From: Sipunculus nudus
Lineage: Eukaryota > Annelida > Sipuncula > Golfingiida > Sipunculidae
Direction: 5' to 3'
Assembly (NCBI GenBank): GCA_026874595.1
Contig: CM049307.1
Span: forward strand, 72,268,643 to 72,332,642
DNA length: 64,000 bases
Shown: piece by piece, positions 25,654-37,484 of the stretch
Layout: each line of letters starts with the position of its first letter
Position numbering within the stretch: position 1 is the first letter of the stretch
Program-made: the position numbers and the translations under genes
Notes under the pieces: model-generated
What the model was told of the DNA's origin: nothing
The model's input: the letters and a program-made list of their open reading frames with translations, nothing else
Databases searched by the model: none

Positions 25654-27012
25654 ATGCAGTCGGAAACGGCACGGCGCAGGCGCGCCCTGTTTCACAGGAG
25701 TTTGACTTTACCGACTGATTATATACATGAAGAGGGAGAGGAACCTCCCACTGAGCAGTCCAAACTGCTCGCCAGCAGCGAAATGATTGCTGAGGCTCCT
25801 CCTGATCCCGCTGTGGACTCTGAGAATGACAGTGACAACCAAAGCCCGCAGTTTAAGTCTACAGCCCGGCAGACCAAGAGGGTCAAACTTCAGCGGAGTC
25901 ACACAATGGCAGCCGGAGACAACCGACCTCTGCTCCCAAAACATGAAGGGGTCGAACTAAAACACGGAGCTGATGCCAGCAGAGCCACAAGCGCTCCCTC
26001 TAATCTTTTATCAAAAGTCAAAGAGAGAATTAAACAAAAGGTTATTCAGTCCACTGAGTGGCCAAATGCTGCGGCCATAGTGCAAGAACGCCGGCAGAGG
26101 GCGCTTGATGCACTGGAAGCAACATTAAGCGGGGGTAGTTATAAGGGGGTGGACATTATTCCTCTGCGTGATATGTCGAATAAAGATATGAAACGTAGAC
26201 TCCAAACACGCTCAGAAACAGTCACAAAGGAAGCTATGGCTTCTACTTCCGGACAATGTTCCGGCGGGCAGCCCCGCCCCGGGGGCTCCCGCAGATCAGC
26301 CAGTGATTCCTCAAATGTCCGACAATGCTTCAATGGAATAGTTTGCTCAGACGAAGATCTTAAATCTATCCTGAAAGATTACAAGGTCCAAAAGAAGCCA
26401 GCAGTTCAAAAGCCGTACAAAAGAACTCAGTCACTGGACTGTGGCCGGATGCAGGAGTTACTGGCACAGTCTCAGATATCGCACGAGTCCACATCCAGTG
26501 GAGCTAGCATGTTGTCTGAGGACGCAGATCCCTTCGGGGACAATAACCAGCCTTCTAACGGGGATCAGAAGTCGCCTACAAACGCTCCCCAACAGGAACA
26601 GAAACCCGACCAGGGTGAGAGGAAAAGACCAAACATCACCCTGACACTGCGGGAGTATTCTCAGCTGACCAGTACCGATGGTTCCATTGAAATAGCAGAA
26701 GAGGAGACAGCTGACCCCAATAACCAGGCCCCGCCACCCGCCGAGGTCATATTTGATGAACACGGACAAACTTGGGACGTATATGGCGCTGAATTTGACC
26801 CAGAAATCCTGGGTATTGCTATACAAAAACACCTGGATCACCTGATATCCGGTCCCATAAGGCAAGAGTCACGTGACGAGAACGGGAACGAGGAGAGGAG
26901 AGAGACGGACCCGGTCACCGCTGCCGCCGCCGCCGCCGCCGCTCAGCAGGAAACAGGATTCTGGAATAAATTGTTGTGTTTGTTCCGTCGTAGGCGTGGG
27001 TCAAACATGTAA
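25654..27012 (+). CDS. GPRIN/GRIN-family protein (G protein-regulated inducer of neurite outgrowth-like), single coding exon
   Basis: A 452-residue reading frame, by far the longest in the window. I place the start at the ATG at 25654 (MQSETARRRR, with A at -3), because the 11 upstream in-frame codons contain no ATG. Near the C-terminus, residues 363-394 read AEVIFDEHGQTWDVYGAEFD followed by PEILGIAIQKHL. This matches the GRIN C-terminal domain (typically D-E-x-G-x-T-W-x-V-Y-G-A, then L-G-x-A-I-Q-x-H-L). The protein ends FWNKLLCLFRRRR; Cys442 beside the basic run is a plausible palmitoylation and membrane-anchoring site (inference from vertebrate GRIN1). The rest is low-complexity and charged, with basic-serine motifs (FHRSLTLP, LQRSHTM, KRTQSLD) that look like kinase or 14-3-3 sites, and a GCC-encoded Ala run near residue 425. 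Vertebrate GPRINs bind activated Go/Gz alpha subunits and promote neurite growth; that role here is inferred. Their coding regions are, as I recall, also in one exon. Confident for family, not for paralogue. Confidence 0.82.
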   Translation: MQSETARRRRALFHRSLTLPTDYIHEEGEEPPTEQSKLLASSEMIAEAPPDPAVDSENDSDNQSPQFKSTARQTKRVKLQRSHTMAAGDNRPLLPKHEGVELKHGADASRATSAPSNLLSKVKERIKQKVIQSTEWPNAAAIVQERRQRALDALEATLSGGSYKGVDIIPLRDMSNKDMKRRLQTRSETVTKEAMASTSGQCSGGQPRPGGSRRSASDSSNVRQCFNGIVCSDEDLKSILKDYKVQKKPAVQKPYKRTQSLDCGRMQELLAQSQISHESTSSGASMLSEDADPFGDNNQPSNGDQKSPTNAPQQEQKPDQGERKRPNITLTLREYSQLTSTDGSIEIAEEETADPNNQAPPPAEVIFDEHGQTWDVYGAEFDPEILGIAIQKHLDHLISGPIRQESRDENGNEERRETDPVTAAAAAAAAQQETGFWNKLLCLFRRRRGSNM

Positions 27013-27286
27013 ATCAATCTTGGTGCTTATACGTTTATCCTCACTGGTAACAAGTAATAGAGATACTTTGATGAACACACATTATCAGTGCTTGGCATAA
27101 CAGGCACTTGGTATCACTGAACTGAAATTTGTGCATGTAGCGATCTACTGTTAAAGTTGCTCGAGGTAAACAGTAAGTAAAACAGAGAATTATATATTTT
27201 TATCCCTGCACTTAGTGTACAGTAAATTAATACTTTGTCACGTAGACCTTTGACGTTAAGGAATATAAAATCCCTTGTGGCCTTCA

Positions 27287-27287
<1 letters not shown>

Positions 27288-27341
<54 letters not shown>
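27288..27341. repeat. (TA)n-(TG)n microsatellite
   Basis: TA alternation passes directly into TG alternation. It lies in the likely 3' UTR of the GPRIN-like gene. Confidence 0.93.
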
Positions 27342-27483
27342 ATAATTTTGTAACAGGAACTACACGTGTTTTGAGGGTCCGATTTGACTTCAAGTCAAAC
27401 TCTTTATATATTTTTATAATTAAACACAAATACAAAGATAAAGGATTAACTGAAAATTTACATTGATCCCACTTCAGGACATT

Positions 27484-27493
27484 AATAAATAAA
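27484..27493 (+). terminator. candidate polyadenylation signal for the GPRIN-like gene
   Basis: Two overlapping AATAAA hexamers (27484-27489 and 27488-27493) lie about 470 bp after the stop codon. They are the first clear canonical signals downstream. A TA/TG microsatellite (27288-27341) would fall inside the 3' UTR. In AT-rich DNA the hexamer occurs often by chance, so this is tentative. Confidence 0.3.
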
Positions 27494-30400
27494 TCATTCA
27501 AATATCATAACGTCAGAACTTGTAATTTAACAGTAATACAAATTTCAAGTCATCATAACGTTTTAATTGTAGCAGGATATGACGTGTCTGCTACAGTCAC
27601 GTGGTATTTGTTTTTACGGACTGTTATGAATGATTCAGATAAGGGTTCGTTGAGGACAGGGCTGACCTTGACCTTGGTCCATGTATATCCAGACTGAGAA
27701 AACCACTCCTCGTGAGACACGTGAGGATATCACACTTCGCGCGGAAGTGAAACAGCTCTGTCGTCTGGCAATATTTTCTCACTAGAATGATAAGCCTAAT
27801 CACGTAAAATACCAATATATTTATGCATTGTGCAGTTTTCCTGTGGATCTTACAATAAATACACACAGCAATACCGATGTGTATGCATCAATGTTGCGTG
27901 ACTTGAACACGTGACTTTTTTTTTTGTCCCTTTCTTCTGGGCAGACGTCTATGTATTCATCCAGAATAACACTGGTCTAGACAAAAGCGTCAATGGAATA
28001 GTTTTTTTAATATAATGACCGCGAAACACGGAGACATCTGTATATCTGTATAAAGCAATATCCCTTTAAGTATATCAAGTATGTCAAGTACAACCGGTAG
28101 GCTTTACAAATATGCTGAAACCGTATATATCAAAACCTCCTTATTACAGAATAAGGCGGTCTAATATATTTTGATTTTGTTGGCCTGGCTTTTTGCTCCA
28201 TCCTGGCCAAGGACACGCAAGGATTTGTATCAGAAGTGTTTCGGACAGGTCATGTTTCCATTGTGACCACCTGAGCGGCTCTCTATAAAAGGCATGCATG
28301 GTCAAGGGTTCTTTCTATCAATATCGGTGGCCTTTTCACCGCCTGTATACCGTTTTACGTCAAAACACAGACTGATACATCTGGATATGGTTTGTGACTC
28401 TATGACGGCTACTGATAACAGGGTATTCATTGGGCCATGTTTTAATACACCCGAGTGGTTCCTGAAGTTCATTACGCGATATATAACTTTATAATTGTCG
28501 CTTGTTTTCGTTATGTTTATTTATAAATGTTGTGTTTAATGGAGACACGTTATATTTTCTGGTGTTTGTTGTTCATGAAGTTGTTGACTCCAGGCGCAAA
28601 TGGTATTTACAAAACCAATCCATTATTCGTCATCGGCTCACTTTCCGGTGAGAAATATATTCTGTGGCTATACATATTATGATTATGTGAAACTGTCTTT
28701 TGGTATGAGCAATATTGAATTCAGAGTTGTCTGTATTTTCTAGTGAGTAAAGCTCTCTCACGTTATTTATACGTACCTTAAAAGAGCTACGACCATAAAT
28801 AGTCCTACATATACCTAAAGACTCACTTTTCCAGTGTTATCGCTTACTTTTACTTTCATTTTGTTCCATGGCCCATTGATCAAAATATCAATGTTCACAG
28901 TGAACTGAAAACTTTATGCTTTTCTCCTTTTCTGTTGACTCTGAATAATATATAATGCTGGGTGAGTATCCCCAGGTGTCTAGTCACGCACGTGGTTCCG
29001 TGTGCCGAACATTGATTATCTATACTTTATAATTTCCTCTGTTCTGCCAGTGATGACGTTTGTGCTCTTATTTTGTCGGTGGTGTCGTCTGCTGTATGCG
29101 GTCCTTTTGTTTTTCTGAGAAATGACAATGTATTCCGTACTTATTTTTTGACATCCCCATGGGATGCTATTTGAAGGGTTCCGTGGACCCTCTTTATAGT
29201 TAACCATTTCTGCGAAGGTTTATGTGCTTTTAATACTCATAGTCTGTACTAAGAACAAGTCACACAGAAGTCAAATAGATGTGATCTTTGACAAATGATT
29301 TACATGTATCCCCCCCCCCCCCCCCCCCGATCGTTTGTCATTAGACCATTTTTTTATCAGGCAGGTATTGATACATCTCAAAATATCATTTCTTGCCATT
29401 AGTTTCATATCATACAATTTAGCAGGTAATTACGTTGTCACCGACTGATGCTCGGACGATTTTTAAGTGTTTTTTTTTTGAGAACGCAGCATTGCCCCAT
29501 TATACACATCTCTCTGTTCATGGTTTATCATTATTGCAGAAATCATTCTAACGTCTGTTTTGCACGTGTCATTCGAACGCTTGGTACTTGGTACTTGGTA
29601 CGCTTTAAGATATATTTAGCTTCCTTTAAGACTTATAAAAGTTGTCACCGACTGATTCTACTAAACTTTCCGTAATTAAATCAATAACATCTAAATCGAT
29701 AAGCCTCTGTTCCACACGCAGTCAGAATAGGTTATTAATACCATCAGTTTTGAACTTGTTCAGTTCACCCTAACAGAAAAGGAAATCCTTATTAAAGAGC
29801 TTAAAAATTACTTTTAAAGTTTCCAATTCACGTACCATTTGATAAAGAATTAATGTGATTTTTCTGGCTTCTTATGTGTATATATTATTGATCTTCGGGT
29901 AATTATGGTTATGAAAAGTTCTTATAACGCCTCCGTGAAGGATATATGAACCTGTTTATCAACTATGTGTTTGTAAACACAGCAAAATTGATATATGGAG
30001 AAAAAAACATGTAAGCTAAAGGTGGTAGGTTGAAAGGCCAAATGTTGCAAAAGGCCATTTGCAAAGCTCTGGCTTATCTGACTTGCCGCCAGACATGCCT
30101 TTGTTGAATTTGTTTCGATTGTTTTGGCTGGCCCCCACAGATAATAAACACGTTGATCTGAACAAACCAAGCAGCTTGTGTGCGGTGAAATCCATGTTTG
30201 ATGGGTTATTTTTATAAAAGATCGAAGGGATTACCTTTAGTTTATAAAGGTCAGATAGGTGATTGGCTCCCTTTAAGGAGAGAAAATCTTTTCTCTTCAT
30301 CGAATCCTCTATTTTTCAATCCAGATGTATAGTCGGTATATATAATTTTCCAGGGACTTGCACCCTGTTAATTCGAAAACTGTGTATTCTCAAACTTTCT

Positions 30401-33400
30401 TCTCGTCTTGTTTCAAGACGAAATAAATTGCCTATTTATGTGCACGTGTGCGTCACACCCGTCATCACCATGGTTACCACCTCTAGGCCTGATATCTGTT
30501 ACTTCATGTTGTACATAATCACACGATATACATGGTTTATAAATATTCTCATGCAAAATATGATTTTAAAGTTCATAGAGAAACCACAGATTTATTTTGA
30601 TAACTAATCACTGACCGAGCGTGGCATATTAATGTTTGTACAAAACCACCAATACACTGTTAAATAATGAATATCATACACCATCGCAACAAAAGTTTGT
30701 ATCTTACCACCTAAGCATACAGTGAAATTTGCTATGTATATTTCATATCTTAGTACAGATATTTTAATAAGAATGTCCCATGAAACATACATTTCATGTT
30801 TCCTGTGATACAGTTATATCATCAGTGACAAAAAAGGCAGTAAATGCTTGCTTCAGAATGCAGAAGTGGTTTATTTTAGCATTATCTGATGCGGGGCCCT
30901 TTTGGACAATAGCTGATGGTTTTAAATGTTGGTGTACACAGACCTCGTACACTTAGTATCAAGCATTGTCCACTATATGATATAAATCTGACCAGCACAG
31001 CTAAGTTAGGTTGAATTTTTTAACATTGAGTAAATGATGTCTTTGTGTTTAGAATGGACTGTAATCGCACACACAGAATTTACTTATTCATCACCTGATG
31101 TCAACCAAATGAAAGGCTGTGTCTCGGAATTCAATGTTTACTGTTACAATGGAGACAACAGCCCAAGTTAATATAAAATGTGAACAAATGAAAATATTTT
31201 CCTTTTATTGTTGTCGTGTTTGTATTCCTTTTTATTTCATATCAGTTGACGAGAGAGGGAGAGAGAGCGAGAGAGAGGAGTTGGCGTGAGAGTATAAAAA
31301 AACACCTTTTTCATTCAGAGACACCTTTACTAATAATCACATCTAATAAGACGTGAAGTGTTAAAATTAAACTCAAAGTACAATCCCGTCCCTTTATACA
31401 AGTAATGTACGAGAACTCTGATGACTGCAAGTCTCCGCCATTCACTTGTTCTGCCAATATCCTCAGGTTCATTCGCGCATAAAGGCCTGTGTCAGCATTT
31501 TTGAATATTCCTTGATCATGTGCCGGATCCACACCAAAATCTAGTAGATTCGTTCTTAGCCCATTCCCGAAAAACTTTGAGACTTTCATAAGAACACACA
31601 CACACACACACAAGAACGGGGATGAACGCATGCCCTCCTGGCAGCGGCAATGCACCGGTATAAATCCTGAGTCTAGTCCAGTTGTAAGTCTTGAATCATT
31701 CGTAAAAAAGTTTAGCTAACAGACACTCTGCCTAGTGTGTATTATACATTACTTTCGCTTTCCCTGAGACATGCGTAGGCCTAGGTCATCACATCTTCTG
31801 AACAGCAAGGACATCGTTGCTGCTAAGAAGAGGAAACAATCCGACCTAAAATTCACAAATAAACCAGTCCAAATGATAAAGAAAAGATGCGGGATATCTG
31901 ATTATTGTGTCCAATAAAATGACCGGTACGCTGAGTTTATTTACTACTAGAAAGTAGGGACCCGTTGGGTCCCATTGCAGAGGAAGGGTATATTGCCGCG
32001 TGGTGTGTCCAAAGAACCAGACCCGTTAGGTAGCGAAGTCTGGTGCTCGATACGGAAACAATAATTATTTGTGTCTTTGTGGTACTCGGCCAAGGTGAAG
32101 GCCAGCAATGGCGAGGTGGAGAGCGTTGTGATGTTATGCGACAGACCTGTGATGTGATGGTCCCGGGAATTTACTTGTGTACAAGTGGAAGGGTCAAATT
32201 GGTGTGCATTCTGTAAGTATGAGCATCTGACTTATGCTGATGGCAAAACGGGCCCACTGTCATGGCAAGATTCTAGGGGTATTCTGGAACAAACAGACAG
32301 AACAATTCTAGTAGTTGTAGACGGTGTAAATATATATATATATATACGTAGGGACATCTGAGGTATGATGTAGGAACTTTCCTCTCATTGCGGGCTTGAT
32401 ATTGCGTAAAACAGCAGAATCAATATAAAACTTACCATTAACTCCCCTGTAGATTAGTTGTGATTGGGGATGTACACTAAGGTGGGTTAATATTCTGATA
32501 TCACCAATGATGACAGTCCCGTCCAACTTCCACTATGCCTTCCTGGTCTTTCGTGCCTGTATATACTTTTTTTCTGGAATAATTTGGAATAATACAACCC
32601 AAGGAACAAAAACATCAACGACTTTTTTAAAAGACTTACCATCTTCCGATATAGGATTTAAATAAGGAAGCAGAGGACAAAAAGATGGAATGTGCAAGCT
32701 TGGGCCTTTTTGAAATCTCCATGCTTCAATCAGACCATCAATGACTTTCACTTATGACTATCATTAATGCCCGATCATCTCGTAACATAATTAGTATGAT
32801 TACATTAACTGTATATTTAATAATGACTATTATGAAATGAAGAATGGGCATTTAATGTATAATAGCCGACTTAAAAACCGGATATGCAAGAAAAACCTGT
32901 TTTTTTTCTAAATTTTCGATCAATTAAAAAAATATGTCCTTTATCTGCATTAAAATAAACTAAAATAGACCGTTTTCATTAAACATTTTAATTTAAATTC
33001 TAATTAAAACGCTTATAAATTCAACCATGTTCGACAAAATTTAAAATAACTAGTTACCAAAATATAAAAACATCTTTCAGAATATGCACAATTAAGTGGT
33101 CCCAATTTTGCAGTTTGTTCAATACTATAGTCCGTCTCAAAACTCATGTCGGGTCATCATGCCACGCAATGCGTTCAGCCTATGGTCGGTCGCGTGTGAC
33201 CTTCAATTCAGTCACATCATCAGCTTAGATAGTTTGTTTACGATCAGTTCTCCGGCGATGAAAAAGTCGTAAATGCTGTAACCTGTTTTGTCATATTTTT
33301 TATTGTTTCATACGAATTCAGTGCAAAGTAAGGCATTATTATTTACGCAGACAGTCGGCGGAATAGCTCCTGCAACCTTTGGACCAGAAATGTTTATACT

Positions 33401-33814
33401 GCTCTTCACATGTATGAAAAAATTATCCATGAAAGACATGCGGACATGGGTACTGGGATGGACTATACGGAAAAACTGAAACACTAAAAACTAGCAAGTC
33501 CTGCTACCTAAATGTATTTAAACTTATTTCATGATGACATGAGATTGGGACCAATGACCCTAGGTAGCTGTGTTTACGAGTAAACGTATCATAAAACATT
33601 TCTAAAATGCCTAAAATATCGAACCTAAATCCGGGGGCCACTTGATATCTGCAGTTTACGTTCATTCATGTCTGATACACAGGCATTATATGATTATTTT
33701 TATTATCATTATTTTTATGTATATTCATGTGAACGAAGCGGCACCCATTCTTCTAGATGAAAGAAACTGTAGAACCTATTCTACATATTTGCAACCTGTT
33801 TGCAACTGTTAATT
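27494..33814. other. long region without recognisable genes or repeats
   Basis: Mostly unique AT-rich DNA. Notable points are a poly-C tract at about 29310-29330, a GA-rich stretch at about 31250-31278, a short hairpin GGGACCCGTTGGGTCCC at about 31957, and a (TA)n run at about 32330-32346. One - strand frame (31311-31655) is discussed in the findings; no domain was recognised. No splice-consistent exon set was found. Confidence 0.45.
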
Positions 33815-34045
33815 AATATAAACTTCATTTAAATTACATGGATAGTACAAATAGTTAAAATCACCATACGAGGAACTTACCGCAGAGCAGATAAAGGTAT
33901 ACTGTAGTTTCTAAAGTGGGAGAAATCCGGAGTAACCGCAGTAAACCACTATCTTGGACGGAACATGCGCTCCAACACTCTCTCATAGAAATGCCGGGAA
34001 TCAAACCCGGGTCGCCAGCAGAGGAATCCGAGCAACTCTTTTTAA
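33815..34045 (-). mobile_element. tRNA-derived SINE copy
   Basis: On the - strand it has a box B (GGCGACCCGGGTTTGATTCC), then a body phrase matching GGTTTACTGCGGTTACTCCG, then the tail AACTATTTGTACTATCCATG. It aligns with 62545-62786 over most of its length but is more diverged, so it is an older insertion. Confidence 0.65.
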
Positions 34046-34082
34046 CCGGGAGGATTATTGGGACAGAACATTTTAAAATGTT

Positions 34083-35170
34083 TTTTTTAGCTTTTTCCCT
34101 ATAAAATCTAAGAAAATGCAGTTAGCCGAGAAATAAGTAAAATCCGATAGAATTTTTAGATGACTAATATTTTGCAAAAAAATGGTGATGCTAGCCCCTG
34201 CCCTTTTTTAGATAGTTATGACGGACAACGCCACTCCATCGCATACATCACAGATTCACTAAAAATGCAAACCAAGTTTTTTCAAACAGTTGAAAGATAT
34301 AGTTCCACTAGTTCTAATCTGGGCATTCTGCGGCTTAACGATGTGTCTTGACGTCTAGACAATGTGTCTGGATGTCTAGACATATCGTCTAGACACCAGG
34401 CAGAGCCAGGTCAGTTTTCATGGTGATGTCTGGACTGCACCTGGGTGCACTGAGTGACCTCTTGACTTGGGTTGATGGAAAATTGGCATGTTTTCATATC
34501 TGTTTTCAAACACTGAAAGCCTTTTTCAATTGGCTACACAGCTTTTTTAAAGCTGCATTTACCCAATCTATTCTTATAAAACTGACAGAACCCTACCATA
34601 GAGTAATTCTTGTAAAGTTTAAAACAATCAGCTTAACAGTTTCATCATAAAACATTGTAAAAACTAGAAGAGTCTATAATTACATTTTTGCTTGTAAAAA
34701 ACAGATATATGTAGGTGGCGCCACCAATACCTCAATTCCAGATATGACTTATGTGACAAACATTGGCATAAAATTGGTGATGATATCTCCAGCCGTTTCT
34801 GAGATTTTAATTTTAGTGTGCTTTTTTGGACAGATGACGATTTTCTATAACTCGGCCTAAAATCACCAAACTGGAACCATTCGAAGAAACTTGAAAAAGA
34901 TCTTTTCTGGGATTATTTCTGTGAAATATTTCCCATTGGCTGGACGGTTTCGGAAAAGAAGATTTTAAAAGGTTTTTAAGCTTTTTCCCTATAAAATCTA
35001 AATTAATGCAGATACCCAATAATAAGCTCTAGGGCACGTAGTTTCACATGTGACTAATTCTTACATATAACTTGGAGCTGCTAGCTCCGACGGTTTCTGA
35101 CTTACAGCCATGGACGGCGGAGAGCCAGCAATGGACGGCGGACGGACGACGCCGCGCCATCGCAGAAGCT
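34083..35170 (+). repeat. pair of direct repeats about 0.9 kb apart
   Basis: The phrase AGCTTTTTCCCTATAAAATC occurs at both about 34090 and 34979. In each case it is followed by related sequence that ends in a GACGGACAACGCC / GACGGACGACGCC block with CCATCGCA. This suggests two tandem copies, or a repeated terminus, of one repeat family. The unit between them contains a perfect GGTGGCGCCACC at 34714-34725. Confidence 0.55.
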
Positions 35171-35818
35171 CATAGGTTCGCTAATAATAATTATAGTATA
35201 CAGCATTTCCAAAGCGCCCTATTCGGATGATGAAGCATATATAATTGATGAATTAATAAATAATAATAATATTTATTAATATATATTTGTACCTAAAATA
35301 TAAGTAAAATATACATCTCTGACAAATGAAAATTAAGAGCTCATCACTGAGGTGACCAGGAAAATCGTTCCATAATATGAGCTGAAATTCCCAAAGGATC
35401 AATTTCCATATGTCACAGTCTTTGACCTTATCACCTAACAAAGCAAGCGAATGGTAGCTCGTGCTGGTTGGTAGCAATCAACCAGTTCATCAGTGTTATC
35501 TGGCCTGAGGATGGCGTGATTTAAAAGTTAACCTTATATAGCATCTCACACTCGACGCGTAGCCAATGAAGTTCACAAGCATAACTTAGTCTGACACTAT
35601 TGGCTTTCAGTCACAGCTTTAAGAACTTGTTTGCCAATTTTTCAGACTATAGAGGAGGACATTACCTGATGGTCTATGACAATTATATATTGCTGAGCTG
35701 ATAGATGCTAATACTGTGAAATGACTGATAGTTGTCAAGAACATGACAAATATGAATAAACTGCTGACATAAAAGCTTTCTGAGAAATAAACAGCAAACA
35801 GAAAATCTAGATGTCGAA
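35171..35818. other. no gene recognised
   Basis: AT-rich sequence between the direct repeats and the mariner relic. No 5' inverted repeat of the mariner was found here. Confidence 0.4.
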
Positions 35819-35824
35819 ATTTAA

Positions 35825-36536
35825 ATAACCGTTACTCAGCCGAGGACATTAGGAGAGTCATTTTCACGGACGAGAGGGACGTTGCCCTGGAAACTGTGAA
35901 ACTCGACAAAACGGGTGGGTCTATGGTAAAGGAAAATCTGAAATTCTGTCACCTTGCCTCTATCATGAGACTTCATATTTTAAAAAAAAAATTAATGCTT
36001 TCAGCTGGAGTTCCCTGGGAAGGAATGACAAATATTCCTTTCAATGACACTAAGAGAGCCAAAATTAATAGTGAAAAAAATACATGAAGTTCTTTAATGA
36101 TAATGTGCTCCTGCACTTCGTTTGAGACTTTATGTAAGAAACATTGCTTTCAACCAGATTGAGCCCCTTCACATACAAGGTCGGCCTAAGTAACAGAAGC
36201 ATTTTGAGGGAGCAACAACTGAATCCACCAAGCAGGATGAGTGGCCTCCTCGAAGCCCTGATTGTAATCCGATGGATTATGCCATTGTGATTCGCTAAAT
36301 AAAAAAGGTTTACCGAGGAATGAGGGGGACAGTAAGGAACAGGTGTTATAGGACACGATACGTGTACGTAGGAGGGCATTCCATTAAAAGAACTCCGGAA
36401 AAGCGTCCCTGCACAGAAAACGTCCGAGTTAAGTGATAAAGGGAGACGGAGGGCAAATTGAGCACAGGTTGAAATAAGAAACTTGTTCTCTGATATTGCA
36501 TTTCTTCGTATGCTTTTTTCCTGGGACACCCGATAT
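35825..36536 (+). pseudogene. dead Tc1/mariner-type transposase with 3' terminal repeat
   Basis: Three DDE-superfamily blocks are readable. The first is RVIFTDERDVA (Asp at 35869). The second is FQPD followed by a TGA and APSHT (Asp at 36157), where intact relatives read FQQDGAPSH. The third is WPPRSPDCNPMDYA (third Asp at 36275), in a shifted frame. The second-to-third spacing is about 38 residues, fitting a mariner-related DD37-39D group rather than DD34D, though indels blur this. The tail ends with TTTTTTCCTGGGACACCC (36513-36530), a typical mariner inverted-repeat terminus. The N-terminal DNA-binding part and the 5' repeat are missing. It is inactive because of the stop and the frameshift. 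Confidence 0.75.
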
Positions 36537-36944
36537 GTCTTCACTCTCAACTCTACTCCCACTTCTCTGAGCATTTTACCATACCATTACCAGTGGCCTC
36601 GACATTACCAGTGTTGATATAGCTTCTCTTTTATCTCAATATTGGAGTTTTTACAACATCTGTTTCTGTTCATAAATTGTTATTTTGGCTCACTTGATGA
36701 AGTACTGATAGTGTAGTCTGTCTCCAGCTGTCTTGCCATCTGTGAAAGCTGAAATTACTGTTTGGACAGACATCACATGATTGATGGGTTAACCTAATCT
36801 CGTCGGTATGATCAGTTTTCTGTTATTTTTAACGTTTAAACTGTAATGAGTCGCCCAGTCATCAGAATTTATCGAGGGTAAGATAAATAACCAGGGGAAT
36901 TTTGTTGGTATTCCAAATTCTTCATCAAATATAATTTTTTGATT

Positions 36945-36946
<2 letters not shown>

Positions 36947-37002
<56 letters not shown>

Positions 37003-37025
37003 GTGGGTGTGTGTGTGTGTGTGTG
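36947..37025. repeat. (GT)n microsatellite
   Basis: About 79 bp of GT alternation with one GAGGGTGG interruption near 37000. It is followed directly by AGTGGCGGATCCATGATTTC, the GGCGGATCC-type repeat end. Confidence 0.95.
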
Positions 37026-37356
37026 AACAGTGGCGGATCCATGATTTCGCTATAGAGGGGCACAAGGTTAAGAAACAATTAACTTCACCCTCGCTCAGCA
37101 TCCAAAAAAAGGAGCACGTAATGCAAATATAACAAGGTTATACGCTTTTATCTCCTTTTTGTAAGGAATATCTGAGATAAATTTAATTTTTATTTTACAA
37201 TATTCTAAGGAAAATCTAATAATTATTGAATTCAAAGGAAATTTAATGAAACCTATCACATCAACAACAAATTTAAAAAATTAAATATAAGAAATGTAAT
37301 GATCTAGTATGGAAGCTTATTGCTGCCACCTAGTAAAAGAAAAATAAATTATTTAT

Positions 37357-37484
37357 CTCGTACGTGTGACACAGTATTTCGTACGTACGACATATTACCT
37401 CGTACGTACGACATATTATCTCGTACGTACGACATATTATCTCGTATGTACGACATACTATCTCGTACGTACGACATAATCTAC
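37357..37484. repeat. 21-bp tandem repeat of a palindrome
   Basis: About six units of CTCGTACGTACGACATATTA plus one base, each carrying the 12-bp palindrome TCGTACGTACGA. The frames on both strands (SRTYDIL, CRTYEII) follow from the 21-bp period and are not genes. Confidence 0.9.

Noticed and set aside
26458-26865. 135-codon - strand frame
   Set aside because: It lies antisense to the GPRIN-like coding region, where composition keeps the opposite strand open. It has no recognisable domain.
36065-36574. 169-codon - strand frame
   Set aside because: It is antisense to the mariner transposase relic, whose catalytic motifs are on the + strand.
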